64,000 nucleotides of DNA. Origin: DATAGF01 sp963813355. Lineage in GTDB: Bacteria > Actinomycetota > Thermoleophilia > Miltoncostaeales > Miltoncostaeaceae. The translations under genes and the position numbers were made by a program. Of this stretch, positions 57,498-64,000 are shown piece by piece; the stretch's first letter is position 1, and the number at the start of each line of letters is the position of its first letter. The stretch lies in NCBI GenBank assembly GCA_963813355.1, contig CAWEYS010000023.1, positions 355,793 to 419,792 on the forward strand, read 5' to 3'. The notes beneath the pieces are model-generated. The model was not told where the DNA came from. It saw only the letters and a program-made list of their open reading frames with translations, and did no database searches.

Positions 57498-58776
57498 GGA
57501 CGCGCTCGATGTCGGCGCCCACGGCCTGCAGGCGCTCGTCGATGCGCTCGTAGCCGCGGTCGATCTGGCCCACGTTGCCGATCGTGCTGGTCCCCGCTGC
57601 GGCGAGGCTGGCGATCAGCATCGCCATGCCGGCGCGGATGTCCGGGCTCTCGAGGCGCTCTCCGAACAGCTGCGCCGGCCCGCTGACCACCGCCCGGTGC
57701 GGGTCGCAGAGGACGATCCGGGCGCCCATCGAGACCAGCTTGTCCACGAAGAACAGCCGGTTCTCGAACATCTTCTCGAAGATCATCACGGTGCCGTCGG
57801 TCTGGGTGGCGACGGCCGTCGCGATGCTCGTGAGGTCGGCCGGGAAGGCCGGCCAGATGCCGTCGTCGATCTTGGGGATCGCGTCGCCCTCGTCGGCCAC
57901 GACGCGCAGGTCCTGCTCCGGTGGCACGCGCAGGGTGTCGCCGTCGAGCTCGACCCGGATCCCGAGCCGCTCGAAGGTGAGGTTGATCATGCGCAGGTCC
58001 TCGGGGCGCACGTCCTCGATCCTCAGGTCCGAGCCGGTGATCGCCCCGAGCCCGATGAACGAGGCGATCTCGATGTGATCGGGCCCGATCCGGAAGCGTC
58101 CGCCCGACAGGCGCTCGACCCCGTCGATGATCAGCCGGTTGGTGCCGATGCCGTCGATGCGCGCGCCGAGCTCGACCAGGAAGCGCGCCAGGTCCTGCAC
58201 GTGGGGCTCGCCGGCGGCGTTCATCACGACGGTGCGCCCGGGGGCCGTGACAGCGGCCATCAGCGCGTTCTCGGTCGCGGTGACCGACGCCTCGTCGAGG
58301 AAGATGTCCGCGCCGCTGAGCCCCGAGTGGCTCAGCTTGTAGCTGCGGTTGACCACGCAGTCGGCGCCGAGGCTGCGGAAGGCGAGCAGGTGGGTGTCGA
58401 CGCGGCGCCGGCCGATGAAGTCGCCGCCGGCCAGGGGCAGCTCCACGTGGCCGCAGCGGGCCAGGAGCGGCCCGGCGAGCAGCAGCGACGCCCGCAGCCG
58501 CCGGCAGAGGTCCGGGTCGAGGTGGGTCGTCCGCACCCGGTCGGCGCGCAGCGCCAGCGAGTTGGGGCCCTCGTCGCGCACGCTCACCCCGAGGTCGTCG
58601 AGGAGGGCCAGCATCACGTGGACGTCGAGGATGTCGGGCACGTTGTCGAGCACGACCTCCTCGTCCGTCAGCAGGCAGGCGGCGAGGATCGGCAGAGCGG
58701 CGTTCTTGTTGCCGCTCGGCACGATGGTGCCGGACAGCGCGCGGCCGCCCCGGATGACCAGCCTGTCCTGGCTCAC
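57490..58776 (-). CDS. murA: UDP-N-acetylglucosamine 1-carboxyvinyltransferase (Cys to Asp active site)
   Basis: A 428-residue MurA that adds enolpyruvate to UDP-GlcNAc in peptidoglycan synthesis. SGTIVPSGNKNAALPILAAC is the N-terminal substrate site. The active-site loop reads LPLAGGDFIGRRRVDTHLLA with Asp at about residue 119, where E. coli has Cys115. In Mycobacterium and Chlamydia the same change gives fosfomycin resistance. Other motifs such as SGADIFLDEASVTATENALM and DGIWPAFPADLTSIATAVAT are intact. It is a core cell-wall gene placed beside the his operon. Confidence 0.96.
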   Translation of the reverse strand: MSQDRLVIRGGRALSGTIVPSGNKNAALPILAACLLTDEEVVLDNVPDILDVHVMLALLDDLGVSVRDEGPNSLALRADRVRTTHLDPDLCRRLRASLLLAGPLLARCGHVELPLAGGDFIGRRRVDTHLLAFRSLGADCVVNRSYKLSHSGLSGADIFLDEASVTATENALMAAVTAPGRTVVMNAAGEPHVQDLARFLVELGARIDGIGTNRLIIDGVERLSGGRFRIGPDHIEIASFIGLGAITGSDLRIEDVRPEDLRMINLTFERLGIRVELDGDTLRVPPEQDLRVVADEGDAIPKIDDGIWPAFPADLTSIATAVATQTDGTVMIFEKMFENRLFFVDKLVSMGARIVLCDPHRAVVSGPAQLFGERLESPDIRAGMAMLIASLAAAGTSTIGNVGQIDRGYERIDERLQAVGADIERVRE

Positions 58777-58787
58777 GTCCTCGGAAG

Positions 58788-59954
58788 CTAGCAGGAGGAC
58801 ACCGCCGCGACGCCCGCCGCCAGACGCGCCACGTCGGCCTCGTCGGTGAAGAAGCCGACCGACGCCCGGAGCGCCGCGGGACGGGGCAGAGAGCGCACCA
58901 CGACGCCCATCGCGGCCAGCTCCGCCGCCGCCTCGGCGGGGGCCCGCCCGGCGACGGTGAACGTCACCAGGCCGCCCTGCGCCCCCGGCGGGGTGAGCAC
59001 CTCGACCCCGGCGATCGCGCTCAGGGCCTCGCGCGTCGCGGCCTGGGCCTCGCGCACGCGCCCGTGGATCCACCCCCAGCCCAGCCCCTCGAGCCACGCC
59101 ATGCTCGCCTCCCAGGCCGCGAGCAGCGCGGCCGGGGCGGTGGAGGCCTCGTAGCGGCGGGCGGTCGGGTGGGGCTCCATCGCCCCGTCCTCGCCGTGCG
59201 CCGCCCCGCCCGCGGCGCTCTCGAGGCCCGCCACGGTCACGTCGATGCGCGCCATGGCCTCGGGGCGCACCCAGAGCGCGCCGAGGCCCTCGGGGCCCAG
59301 CAGCCACTTGTGCGCCGGGAAGGCGTAGGCGTCGGCCCCGAGCGCGGCCGCGTCGACCGGGATGGTGCCGACGGCCTGGGCGCCGTCGACGGCCACCAGG
59401 GCGCCCACGGCGCGCGCCGCGCGGGCCGCCCCCGGCACGTCGAGCACCGCCCCGGTGGACCACGAGACGTGCGAGAGCGCCACGAGACGGGTCCGCGGGC
59501 CCGCGACCTCGGCGACCGCGCGCTCCAGGTCGCCCCCGGCCCGCTCGGCGCCGATCACCCGCAGCCGGGCCCCCGTGCGGCGGGCCACCACCGCCAGGGG
59601 CACGGGCAGGCCCGGGTGCTCGAGGGCGGTCGTGACGATCTCGTCGCCGGGGCGCCAGTCGATGCCCCAGGCGGCCAGGTTGAGGCCATGCGTCGTGTTG
59701 GCGGTCAGGGCCACCGTCTCCGGGCCGGCGCCGACCAGCCGGGCCGCGGCCGCGCGCACCGCGGCCGCCTGGGCCGAGATTCGCCCGAAGCCCTCGAGGC
59801 TCCCGCGGGCCCGCCGCGGGGCCGCCTCGGCCCACTCCGCCAGAGCCCGGGCGGCCGGGAGGCAGAGCGGCCCGATGGCGCCGCTGTTCAGGTAGGTCGT
59901 CGCGGCGAGCGCGGGCAGCTGGGCCCGCACCGCGCGCAGGTCGGGTGGCGTCAC
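58788..59954 (-). CDS. Class V aminotransferase/cysteine desulfurase-like PLP enzyme
   Basis: A 388-residue PLP enzyme. YLNSGAIGPLCLPAARALAE, TANTTHGLNLAAWGIDWRPG and EIVTTALEHPGLPVPLAVVA fit the NifS/EgtE group. The PLP lysine is in YAFPAHKWLLGPEGLGALWV near residue 217, preceded by VDGAQAVGTIPVDAAALGAD. The reaction may be a cysteine desulfurase, EgtE-type lyase or other. GTG 59954 starts VTPPDLRAVRAQLP. Confidence 0.88.
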   Translation of the reverse strand: MTPPDLRAVRAQLPALAATTYLNSGAIGPLCLPAARALAEWAEAAPRRARGSLEGFGRISAQAAAVRAAAARLVGAGPETVALTANTTHGLNLAAWGIDWRPGDEIVTTALEHPGLPVPLAVVARRTGARLRVIGAERAGGDLERAVAEVAGPRTRLVALSHVSWSTGAVLDVPGAARAARAVGALVAVDGAQAVGTIPVDAAALGADAYAFPAHKWLLGPEGLGALWVRPEAMARIDVTVAGLESAAGGAAHGEDGAMEPHPTARRYEASTAPAALLAAWEASMAWLEGLGWGWIHGRVREAQAATREALSAIAGVEVLTPPGAQGGLVTFTVAGRAPAEAAAELAAMGVVVRSLPRPAALRASVGFFTDEADVARLAAGVAAVSSC

Positions 59955-60032
59955 GCGCCGCAGGCTCGCATACCGCCCCGGCCGGGCCAGGGCCGTTGCG
60001 CCGCCCCCGGGCCGGTCGATATAACGCCTGGA

Positions 60033-60293
60033 ATGAGGCTCCTGCGCATGATGCCCGGATACGGCGAGACCCTGATCGCCGAGGGCGACCCGCTCCAGGC
60101 GGACGAGCGCGACCGGCTGCTGGTCGAGTTCCGCCGCCAGCTCGACGAGGGCATGTGGGCCGCGGTACCGGTGGCCGACGCCGGCACGGGCCGGCGCGAG
60201 GCGGTGCTCGTCACGGACTTCGACGAGATCCCCGAGGGCGCGGAGCGCGTGCTGTTCTGGCCGCGCGCCGCCGGCGGCGCGCCGGTCGTCTAG
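60033..60293 (+). CDS. Hypothetical 86-aa protein
   Basis: An 86-residue protein: MRLLRMMPGYGETLIAEGDP, QADERDRLLVEFRRQLDEGM WAAVPVADAG and EAVLVTDFDEIPEGAERVLF WPRAAGGAP. It looks like a small mixed alpha/beta protein and I have seen related actinobacterial proteins without a name. It runs on the plus strand 80 bases from the divergent aminotransferase start. Five bases separate it from the next gene, so they may form a unit. Confidence 0.65.
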   Translation: MRLLRMMPGYGETLIAEGDPLQADERDRLLVEFRRQLDEGMWAAVPVADAGTGRREAVLVTDFDEIPEGAERVLFWPRAAGGAPVV

Positions 60294-60297
60294 GACG

Positions 60298-60963
60298 GTG
60301 GGCGGCCTCGGGGTCGTCGTGCTGGTGGTGACCCTGGGCGCCCTGGCGGCCGTGATGGGCCGCCCGGTCGTGGGCCGGCGCCTGCGGCCGCGCGGGCGCC
60401 GCCGGGCGCTCCCGTCCTGGATCCGTGAGGCGCCGCTCCCGCCCGAGGAGGCCGAGCGCCGCTCGCTGGAGCTGCTGCGCTCGGTCGTCAACGAGGAGGA
60501 GTGGGAGCAGTTCCGCGATCTCGGGTTCATCTGCGTCACCGGGCGGCGCGGCGCGCGCCCCGGCCGGCCCGCGGGAGGACCGCCGCGCTACCGCTACCTC
60601 ATCTACCCCCACCTGCCCGTCGTGGCCCTGCTGCCGCGCTCGCTGGCCCCGGTGCGGGAGTACTGCGTGCAGTTCCCCGACCGCGGCGGCGAGGGCACCC
60701 CGCTCCTGCCCCGGGGCGACGACGTGCTGGCCAAGTGGATGACCCTGCGCGCCGACGAGGACCGCCTGTTGTCATACGCCAACGTCGGCAACGCGGGCTG
60801 CCAGGTGCCGCTGAGCCGCATCGAGCGCGACATCGCCCGGCTCGAGCGCTGGAGCGCCCGGCGCGCCGGCGAGGGTCAGAACGGCGGCTCGGGCTCCCCC
60901 GCCGGCGGCTCGCCGGGCGCGGCCGGCAGGTCCTCGGCCGTGAGCTCCTCGATCCTGCGCTGA
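60298..60963 (+). CDS. Membrane-anchored hypothetical protein (221 aa)
   Basis: GTG 60298 starts a hydrophobic segment VVVLVVTLGALAAVMGRPVV, then a basic stop-transfer. The soluble part (about 35-190) has LRSVVNEEEWEQFRDLGFIC VTG, YRYLIYPHLPVVALLPRSLA and KWMTLRADEDRLLSYANVGN, which resembles actinobacterial proteins of unknown function. The last 29 residues overlap xseB on the opposite strand, so the true end may be earlier if an indel is present. Confidence 0.65.
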   Translation: MGGLGVVVLVVTLGALAAVMGRPVVGRRLRPRGRRRALPSWIREAPLPPEEAERRSLELLRSVVNEEEWEQFRDLGFICVTGRRGARPGRPAGGPPRYRYLIYPHLPVVALLPRSLAPVREYCVQFPDRGGEGTPLLPRGDDVLAKWMTLRADEDRLLSYANVGNAGCQVPLSRIERDIARLERWSARRAGEGQNGGSGSPAGGSPGAAGRSSAVSSSILR

Positions 60964-61136
60964 GCGGCGGCAAGGCGCTCGCGGCACGCCGCCAGGTAGG
61001 CCTGCCCCTTCTCGAAGAGGGCCACGGCCTCCTCGAGGCCGACCTCGCCCCCCTCCAGGCGGGCGACCACCTCGTCGAGGCGGCGCAGCGCCTCCTCGAA
61101 GGTCAGCGGGGCCTCGCCCGGCCCCTCGTCCGTCAC
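60876..61136 (-). CDS. xseB: Exodeoxyribonuclease VII small subunit
   Basis: An 86-residue subunit with the helical-hairpin motif LTFEEALRRLDEVVARLEGG EVGLEEAVALFEKGQAYLAA CRERLAAAQRRIEEL. Length and pattern are standard. GTG 61136 overlaps the xseA stop. Together the subunits degrade single-stranded DNA. The gene overlaps the 3' end of the convergent 60298 gene by 88 bases. Confidence 0.95.
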   Translation of the reverse strand: MTDEGPGEAPLTFEEALRRLDEVVARLEGGEVGLEEAVALFEKGQAYLAACRERLAAAQRRIEELTAEDLPAAPGEPPAGEPEPPF

Positions 61137-62332
61137 GACGGCCCTCCCGTGGCCGTCGCGGCGATGCGCCCGTCGCGGAGCTCGATCGACAGCTCCCGCC
61201 CCGGCGCCACGGCGGCGGCCTCGGCCACGACCCGGCCGCCCTCGGCCTCGCGCACGATCGCGTAGCCGCGCGCCACCGTGCGCTGCGGCGAGAGCACGGC
61301 CAGCATCGCCTCGGCGCGCTCGACCCGCGCGGCCGCCGAGGACCCCGACCGGCGCAGCCCGGGAGCGAGGCGGGCCGCGAGGCGCTCGGCCCGGTCGCGC
61401 GCGAGCTCGCCGCGCCCCCGCAGCGCCCGCGCCAGGGCGGCGGACCGGCCCCGCAGGGCCTCCTCGGCCCCCGCGCGGGCCCGCAGGAGGCCGCGCGCCA
61501 CGGCGTTGGCGGCGTCGGCGAGGTGGGTCTCGACGGCCTCGCGGCTGGGCACGACGGCCGCCGCGGCCGCCGTGGGCGTGGAGACGCGCACGTCGGCCAC
61601 CAGGTCGCACAGCGTCACGTCGCGCTCGTGGCCCACGGCCGAGACGATCGGCGTCGACGACGCGGCCACGGCGCGGCACACGGGCTCGCCGTTGAAGGCC
61701 ATCAGGTCCTCGAGCGAGCCGCCGCCGCGGGCCACCACGATCACGTCGACCTCCGGCGCGGCGTCGAGGTGGCGCAGCGCGCGGGCGATCAGCCGGGGCG
61801 CGTCGTCGCCCTGCACCGGCACCCCCACCACCACCACGTCGGCCTCCGGCAGGCGCGCCCAGACGTTGGTCAGCACGTCCTGGCGCGCGGCGCCCTCGGC
61901 GCTGGTGACGAGCCCGATCCGGCGCGGCAGCAGCGGCGGTCGCCGCTTGCGGGCCGGCTCGAGCAGGCCCTCGGCGGCCAGCCGGCCGCGGAGCTCGTCG
62001 ACCTGCGCGCGCAGGAGCCCCTCCCCCACCAGCTCCAGGCGCTCGACCCGCATGCTCACCTGGCCCCGGGCGCGCCAGAACTCCATCCTGCCGTAGGCCT
62101 GCACGAGCGCCCCGTCGGCCGGCTTGTGCGCGAGCCGCTCGTAGACGATCCCGTTCATCGAGGCGTCGATGGCGTGGCCCCCGCGGAGGGTGAAGCGCAC
62201 CTGGCTGCGCGACGGCCGCAGGTCCTGCACCTCGGCCTCGACCCAGAACGAGCGCAGGCCCTCGAACATCGAGGCCAGGCGCGCGCTCACCTCCTCGACC
62301 GAGAACACCCTCCGGCCGCCGACGACCTTCAC
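61133..62332 (-). CDS. xseA: Exodeoxyribonuclease VII large subunit
   Basis: A 399-residue subunit. The N-terminal OB domain (about 5-100) has RVFSVEEVSARLASMFEGLR SFWVEAEVQD. The catalytic domain carries PRRIGLVTSAEGAARQDVLT, VIVVARGGGSLEDLMAFNGE and IVSAVGHERDVTLCDLVADV RVSTPTAAA. The rest is a long coiled coil and the C-terminal ARGYAIVREAEGGRVV. GTG 62332 overlaps the oxidoreductase stop (GTGA). Confidence 0.96.
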   Translation of the reverse strand: MKVVGGRRVFSVEEVSARLASMFEGLRSFWVEAEVQDLRPSRSQVRFTLRGGHAIDASMNGIVYERLAHKPADGALVQAYGRMEFWRARGQVSMRVERLELVGEGLLRAQVDELRGRLAAEGLLEPARKRRPPLLPRRIGLVTSAEGAARQDVLTNVWARLPEADVVVVGVPVQGDDAPRLIARALRHLDAAPEVDVIVVARGGGSLEDLMAFNGEPVCRAVAASSTPIVSAVGHERDVTLCDLVADVRVSTPTAAAAAVVPSREAVETHLADAANAVARGLLRARAGAEEALRGRSAALARALRGRGELARDRAERLAARLAPGLRRSGSSAAARVERAEAMLAVLSPQRTVARGYAIVREAEGGRVVAEAAAVAPGRELSIELRDGRIAATATGGPS

Positions 62333-63666
62333 GGCAGCAGCGCGTCCACGATGCCCGCCGCCCGCGCGCCGCTCGAGACGGCGCCCTCGATCGACGGGTG
62401 GGTCGTGAGGTCGCCGGCGAGGGCCAGGTTCGCGATCGACGTGCGCGGGCCCGGCAGCTCGCGCCGCACGCCGGGCAGGGGCCGGTACTGCGCGAAGGGG
62501 TGCTCGTACACGTCGATCAGCTCGGCCAGGCCCGCCCAGTCGTAGAGGGGGGCCCAGCGCCGCACCGCCTCGGCCGTGGCCTCGACCAGCCCGTCGGGGC
62601 CCCCGCCCTGCGTGGTCACCCGCGTCGCCAGCAGGATGTGGGGGCCCTCGGGCGCTCCCGGCCGGGTGATGTTCGTGGTCTGGCACAGCAGGTCCACCCG
62701 GGGCGTGCCCGGCGGGTCGCGGTCGGCGTTCAGCAGGATCACGCGTCCCCGGTAGAGCGGCGCGCGCAGGGCGAACGCTGCCGTCGCCGACGACGCCGCC
62801 TCGGAGGGCAGCCGGGCCGCCGACTCCGGGTCCAGCGGGCCGAGCAGCCGGGCGGCCTCCGGGGCGTCGGCGGCGAGGACCACCTGGCGCGCCTCGATGC
62901 GCCGGCCGTCGTCGGTGGTGACGGCGGCGATCCTGCCGCCGGCGGCGTCCGGCTCGAGGCCCACGACGCGGACGCCCAGGTCGATCGTGCCGCCCGCCTG
63001 GCGGACCGCCGCCGAGGTCCACTCGGCGATCATGCCGAGCCCGTCGCTCGGGATGGCCGCGGGCCCCCGCGCCAGCATGCGGAGCAGGAAGCGGAAGTAG
63101 CCGCTGTCCGCGCCCAGCGAGCGGTCGAGCAGGACCACGCCGAAGAGGGGCCGGAAGACGTCCTCGATCGCGTCGTCGGAGAAGCCCCGCGCACGAAGGA
63201 GCCCCTCGGCGGTCAGGCCGTCGTCCTCCTGCGCGAGCAGCCCGTCAGCGGGCCGCCCCAGCACCTCCGCCCCCAGGGCCGCCAGCCGGCGCCGGTCGCC
63301 ACCCGCCAGGCCGGTGAACCGCAGCGCCGCGACCTTGGACGCCCCGAGGCGATGGAGGGACCCGTCGCCGTGGACGAACACGGCGCCGCCGCTGACGGGC
63401 CGCAGGTCGCGCCGCGGGATGCCCACCGCCCTCATCAGCTCGCGCGTGCGTGGGTAGGCCTTGAAGACCACCTGGAAGCCGCGGTCCACGGGCCGGCCGC
63501 GGTGCCACACGGTCCGCGCCCGTCCGCCCGGGGCCTCCTCGGCGTCCACGAGGTGCACGGAGCGCCCTGCGGTCACCAGGCCGTGCGCGCAGGCCAGTCC
63601 CGCAAGGCCACCGCCCACGATCACGCAGTCGAGCCCCTCGGCGCCGCCGGTCGCTCGCGTCGTCAT
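62329..63666 (-). CDS. FAD-dependent amine oxidoreductase/phytoene-desaturase-like
   Basis: A 445-residue flavoprotein: VIVGGGLAGLACAHGLVTAG is the FAD site, followed by DAEEAPGGRARTVWHRGRPV DRGFQVVF. The C-terminal FAD part reads NLALAGDLTTHPSIEGAVSS GARAAG. The overall pattern is that of the carotenoid desaturase and protoporphyrinogen oxidase relatives. The substrate cannot be told. It is coupled to xseA and overlaps the LysR stop (ATGA), so three functions share one unit by proximity only. Confidence 0.88.
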   Translation of the reverse strand: MTTRATGGAEGLDCVIVGGGLAGLACAHGLVTAGRSVHLVDAEEAPGGRARTVWHRGRPVDRGFQVVFKAYPRTRELMRAVGIPRRDLRPVSGGAVFVHGDGSLHRLGASKVAALRFTGLAGGDRRRLAALGAEVLGRPADGLLAQEDDGLTAEGLLRARGFSDDAIEDVFRPLFGVVLLDRSLGADSGYFRFLLRMLARGPAAIPSDGLGMIAEWTSAAVRQAGGTIDLGVRVVGLEPDAAGGRIAAVTTDDGRRIEARQVVLAADAPEAARLLGPLDPESAARLPSEAASSATAAFALRAPLYRGRVILLNADRDPPGTPRVDLLCQTTNITRPGAPEGPHILLATRVTTQGGGPDGLVEATAEAVRRWAPLYDWAGLAELIDVYEHPFAQYRPLPGVRRELPGPRTSIANLALAGDLTTHPSIEGAVSSGARAAGIVDALLP

Positions 63667-64000
63667 CGGGGCGCGATGGTACCAATGCCCTCCGGGTCCG
63701 GCGCCGCGACGTCGAGGCCGGCGCAGAGCTCGACCGCGCACTCGATGAACGATGCGCGCGGCGGGCGAGAGCGTGCGGTGACTGTGCCAGGCGAGGGCGA
63801 TCCGCCGCGGCGGCAGCTCCGCGCGGCGCCAGCGCTACGACCTGCTCGTCGTTCGGCTCGACGGCGAGCGCCGGCATAAGCGCGGCCGCCATCCCGGCGC
63901 CCACCAGGCCCTGGACCGTGCCGTTGTCGTCGGAGCGGAAGACCACCTTCAGCTCGATCCCCTGGCTCTCGACGAACCGCTCCGCCTGCGCGCCCGCGAA
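63663..64000 (-). CDS. LysR-type regulator, C-terminal part, frameshifted, runs off the window
   Basis: The visible piece is a LysR substrate-binding domain. It begins at the right edge with VFRSDDNGTVQGLVGAGMAA and ALMPALAVEPNDEQVVALA. One shift near 63825 leads to LPPRRIALAWHSHRTLSPAA. A second near 63755 leads to FIECAVELCAGLDVAAPDPE and the stop at 63663. The DNA-binding half lies outside. It is the upstream neighbour of the flavin oxidoreductase and may control it. Confidence 0.7.
   Translation of the reverse strand, partial: RGRAGGAVRREPGDRAEGGLPLRRQRHGPGPGGRRDGGRAYAGARRRAERRAGRSAGAARSCRRGGSPSPGTVTARSRPPRASFIECAVELCAGLDVAAPDPEGIGTIAPR

Noticed and set aside
1..64000. CRISPR array, rRNA, phage or integrase genes
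   Set aside because: No regularly spaced direct repeats, no rRNA-like sequence, and no integrase, portal or terminase motifs were found on either strand.

Overview
The window is about 64 kb of very GC-rich DNA with GTG, ATG and occasional TTG/CTG starts, densely packed minus-strand operons and 4-nt start/stop overlaps. A garA/ftsR-like pair, sepF, a single-motif RsiG-like protein, a MurA with Asp in place of Cys, and a secreted decapeptide-repeat protein of a kind I associate with soil Solirubrobacterales point to a deep-branching actinobacterium, probably class Thermoleophilia. I infer this from gene content; no marker tree was run.

Layout. (1) 1-5.5 kb is accessory DNA: a TetR regulator with two perfect 16-bp operator palindromes, an Asp-nucleophile alpha/beta hydrolase, and several broken hydrolase genes and fragments. 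(2) 5.5-9.95 kb holds the most interesting locus. It has an ECF sigma factor, two paralogous zinc anti-sigma-like proteins, two unannotated and mutually homologous small peptides (30 and 32 aa, shared C-P-x-x-R-[TS]-P-x-P-T-I-P core), folE, a flavoprotein reductase and a secreted helical protein. Three copies of one bipartite promoter motif with identical spacing tie these genes into a probable regulon. (3) 10-32 kb is mixed: SnoaL-like proteins, an aldo-keto reductase, a CPA1 antiporter with a UBP zinc finger, an FGE-like/MIP18/amidohydrolase cluster, ogt, PRC-barrel genes, DnaJ and PilZ proteins, ferritin, M32 peptidase, methyltransferases, ppgK, apt, ftsR-like, FHA, RsiG-like, pgsA-like, an acetoacetate decarboxylase-like protein and a repeat-bearing secreted protein. 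(4) 32.3-64 kb is core genome, nearly all on the minus strand: tRNA-Pro, proS-ispG-rseP-dxr, an M42 peptidase, cdsA-uppS-frr-pyrH-tsf-rpsB, rluD-lspA-DUF167-yggT, proC-sepF-yggS-pgeF, cca, ridA, hisF-A-H-B-D-G-Z, murA, a class V aminotransferase, xseB-xseA, a flavin oxidoreductase and part of a LysR regulator.

The core block supplies MEP isoprenoid precursors (dxr, ispG), undecaprenyl and phospholipid carriers (uppS, cdsA), peptidoglycan (murA), translation factors, division (sepF) and histidine. Two composite palindromic repeats of about 255 bp lie at the 3' ends of proC and hisF.

Sequence quality. About twenty single-base frameshifts interrupt genes across the window, including the housekeeping genes dxr, hisH and hisZ. 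This looks more like uncorrected consensus indels than real decay, so apparent fusions (hisZ-hisG) and many broken genes should be read with that in mind. The multiply broken genes and fragments in the first 5.5 kb may be genuinely degraded.
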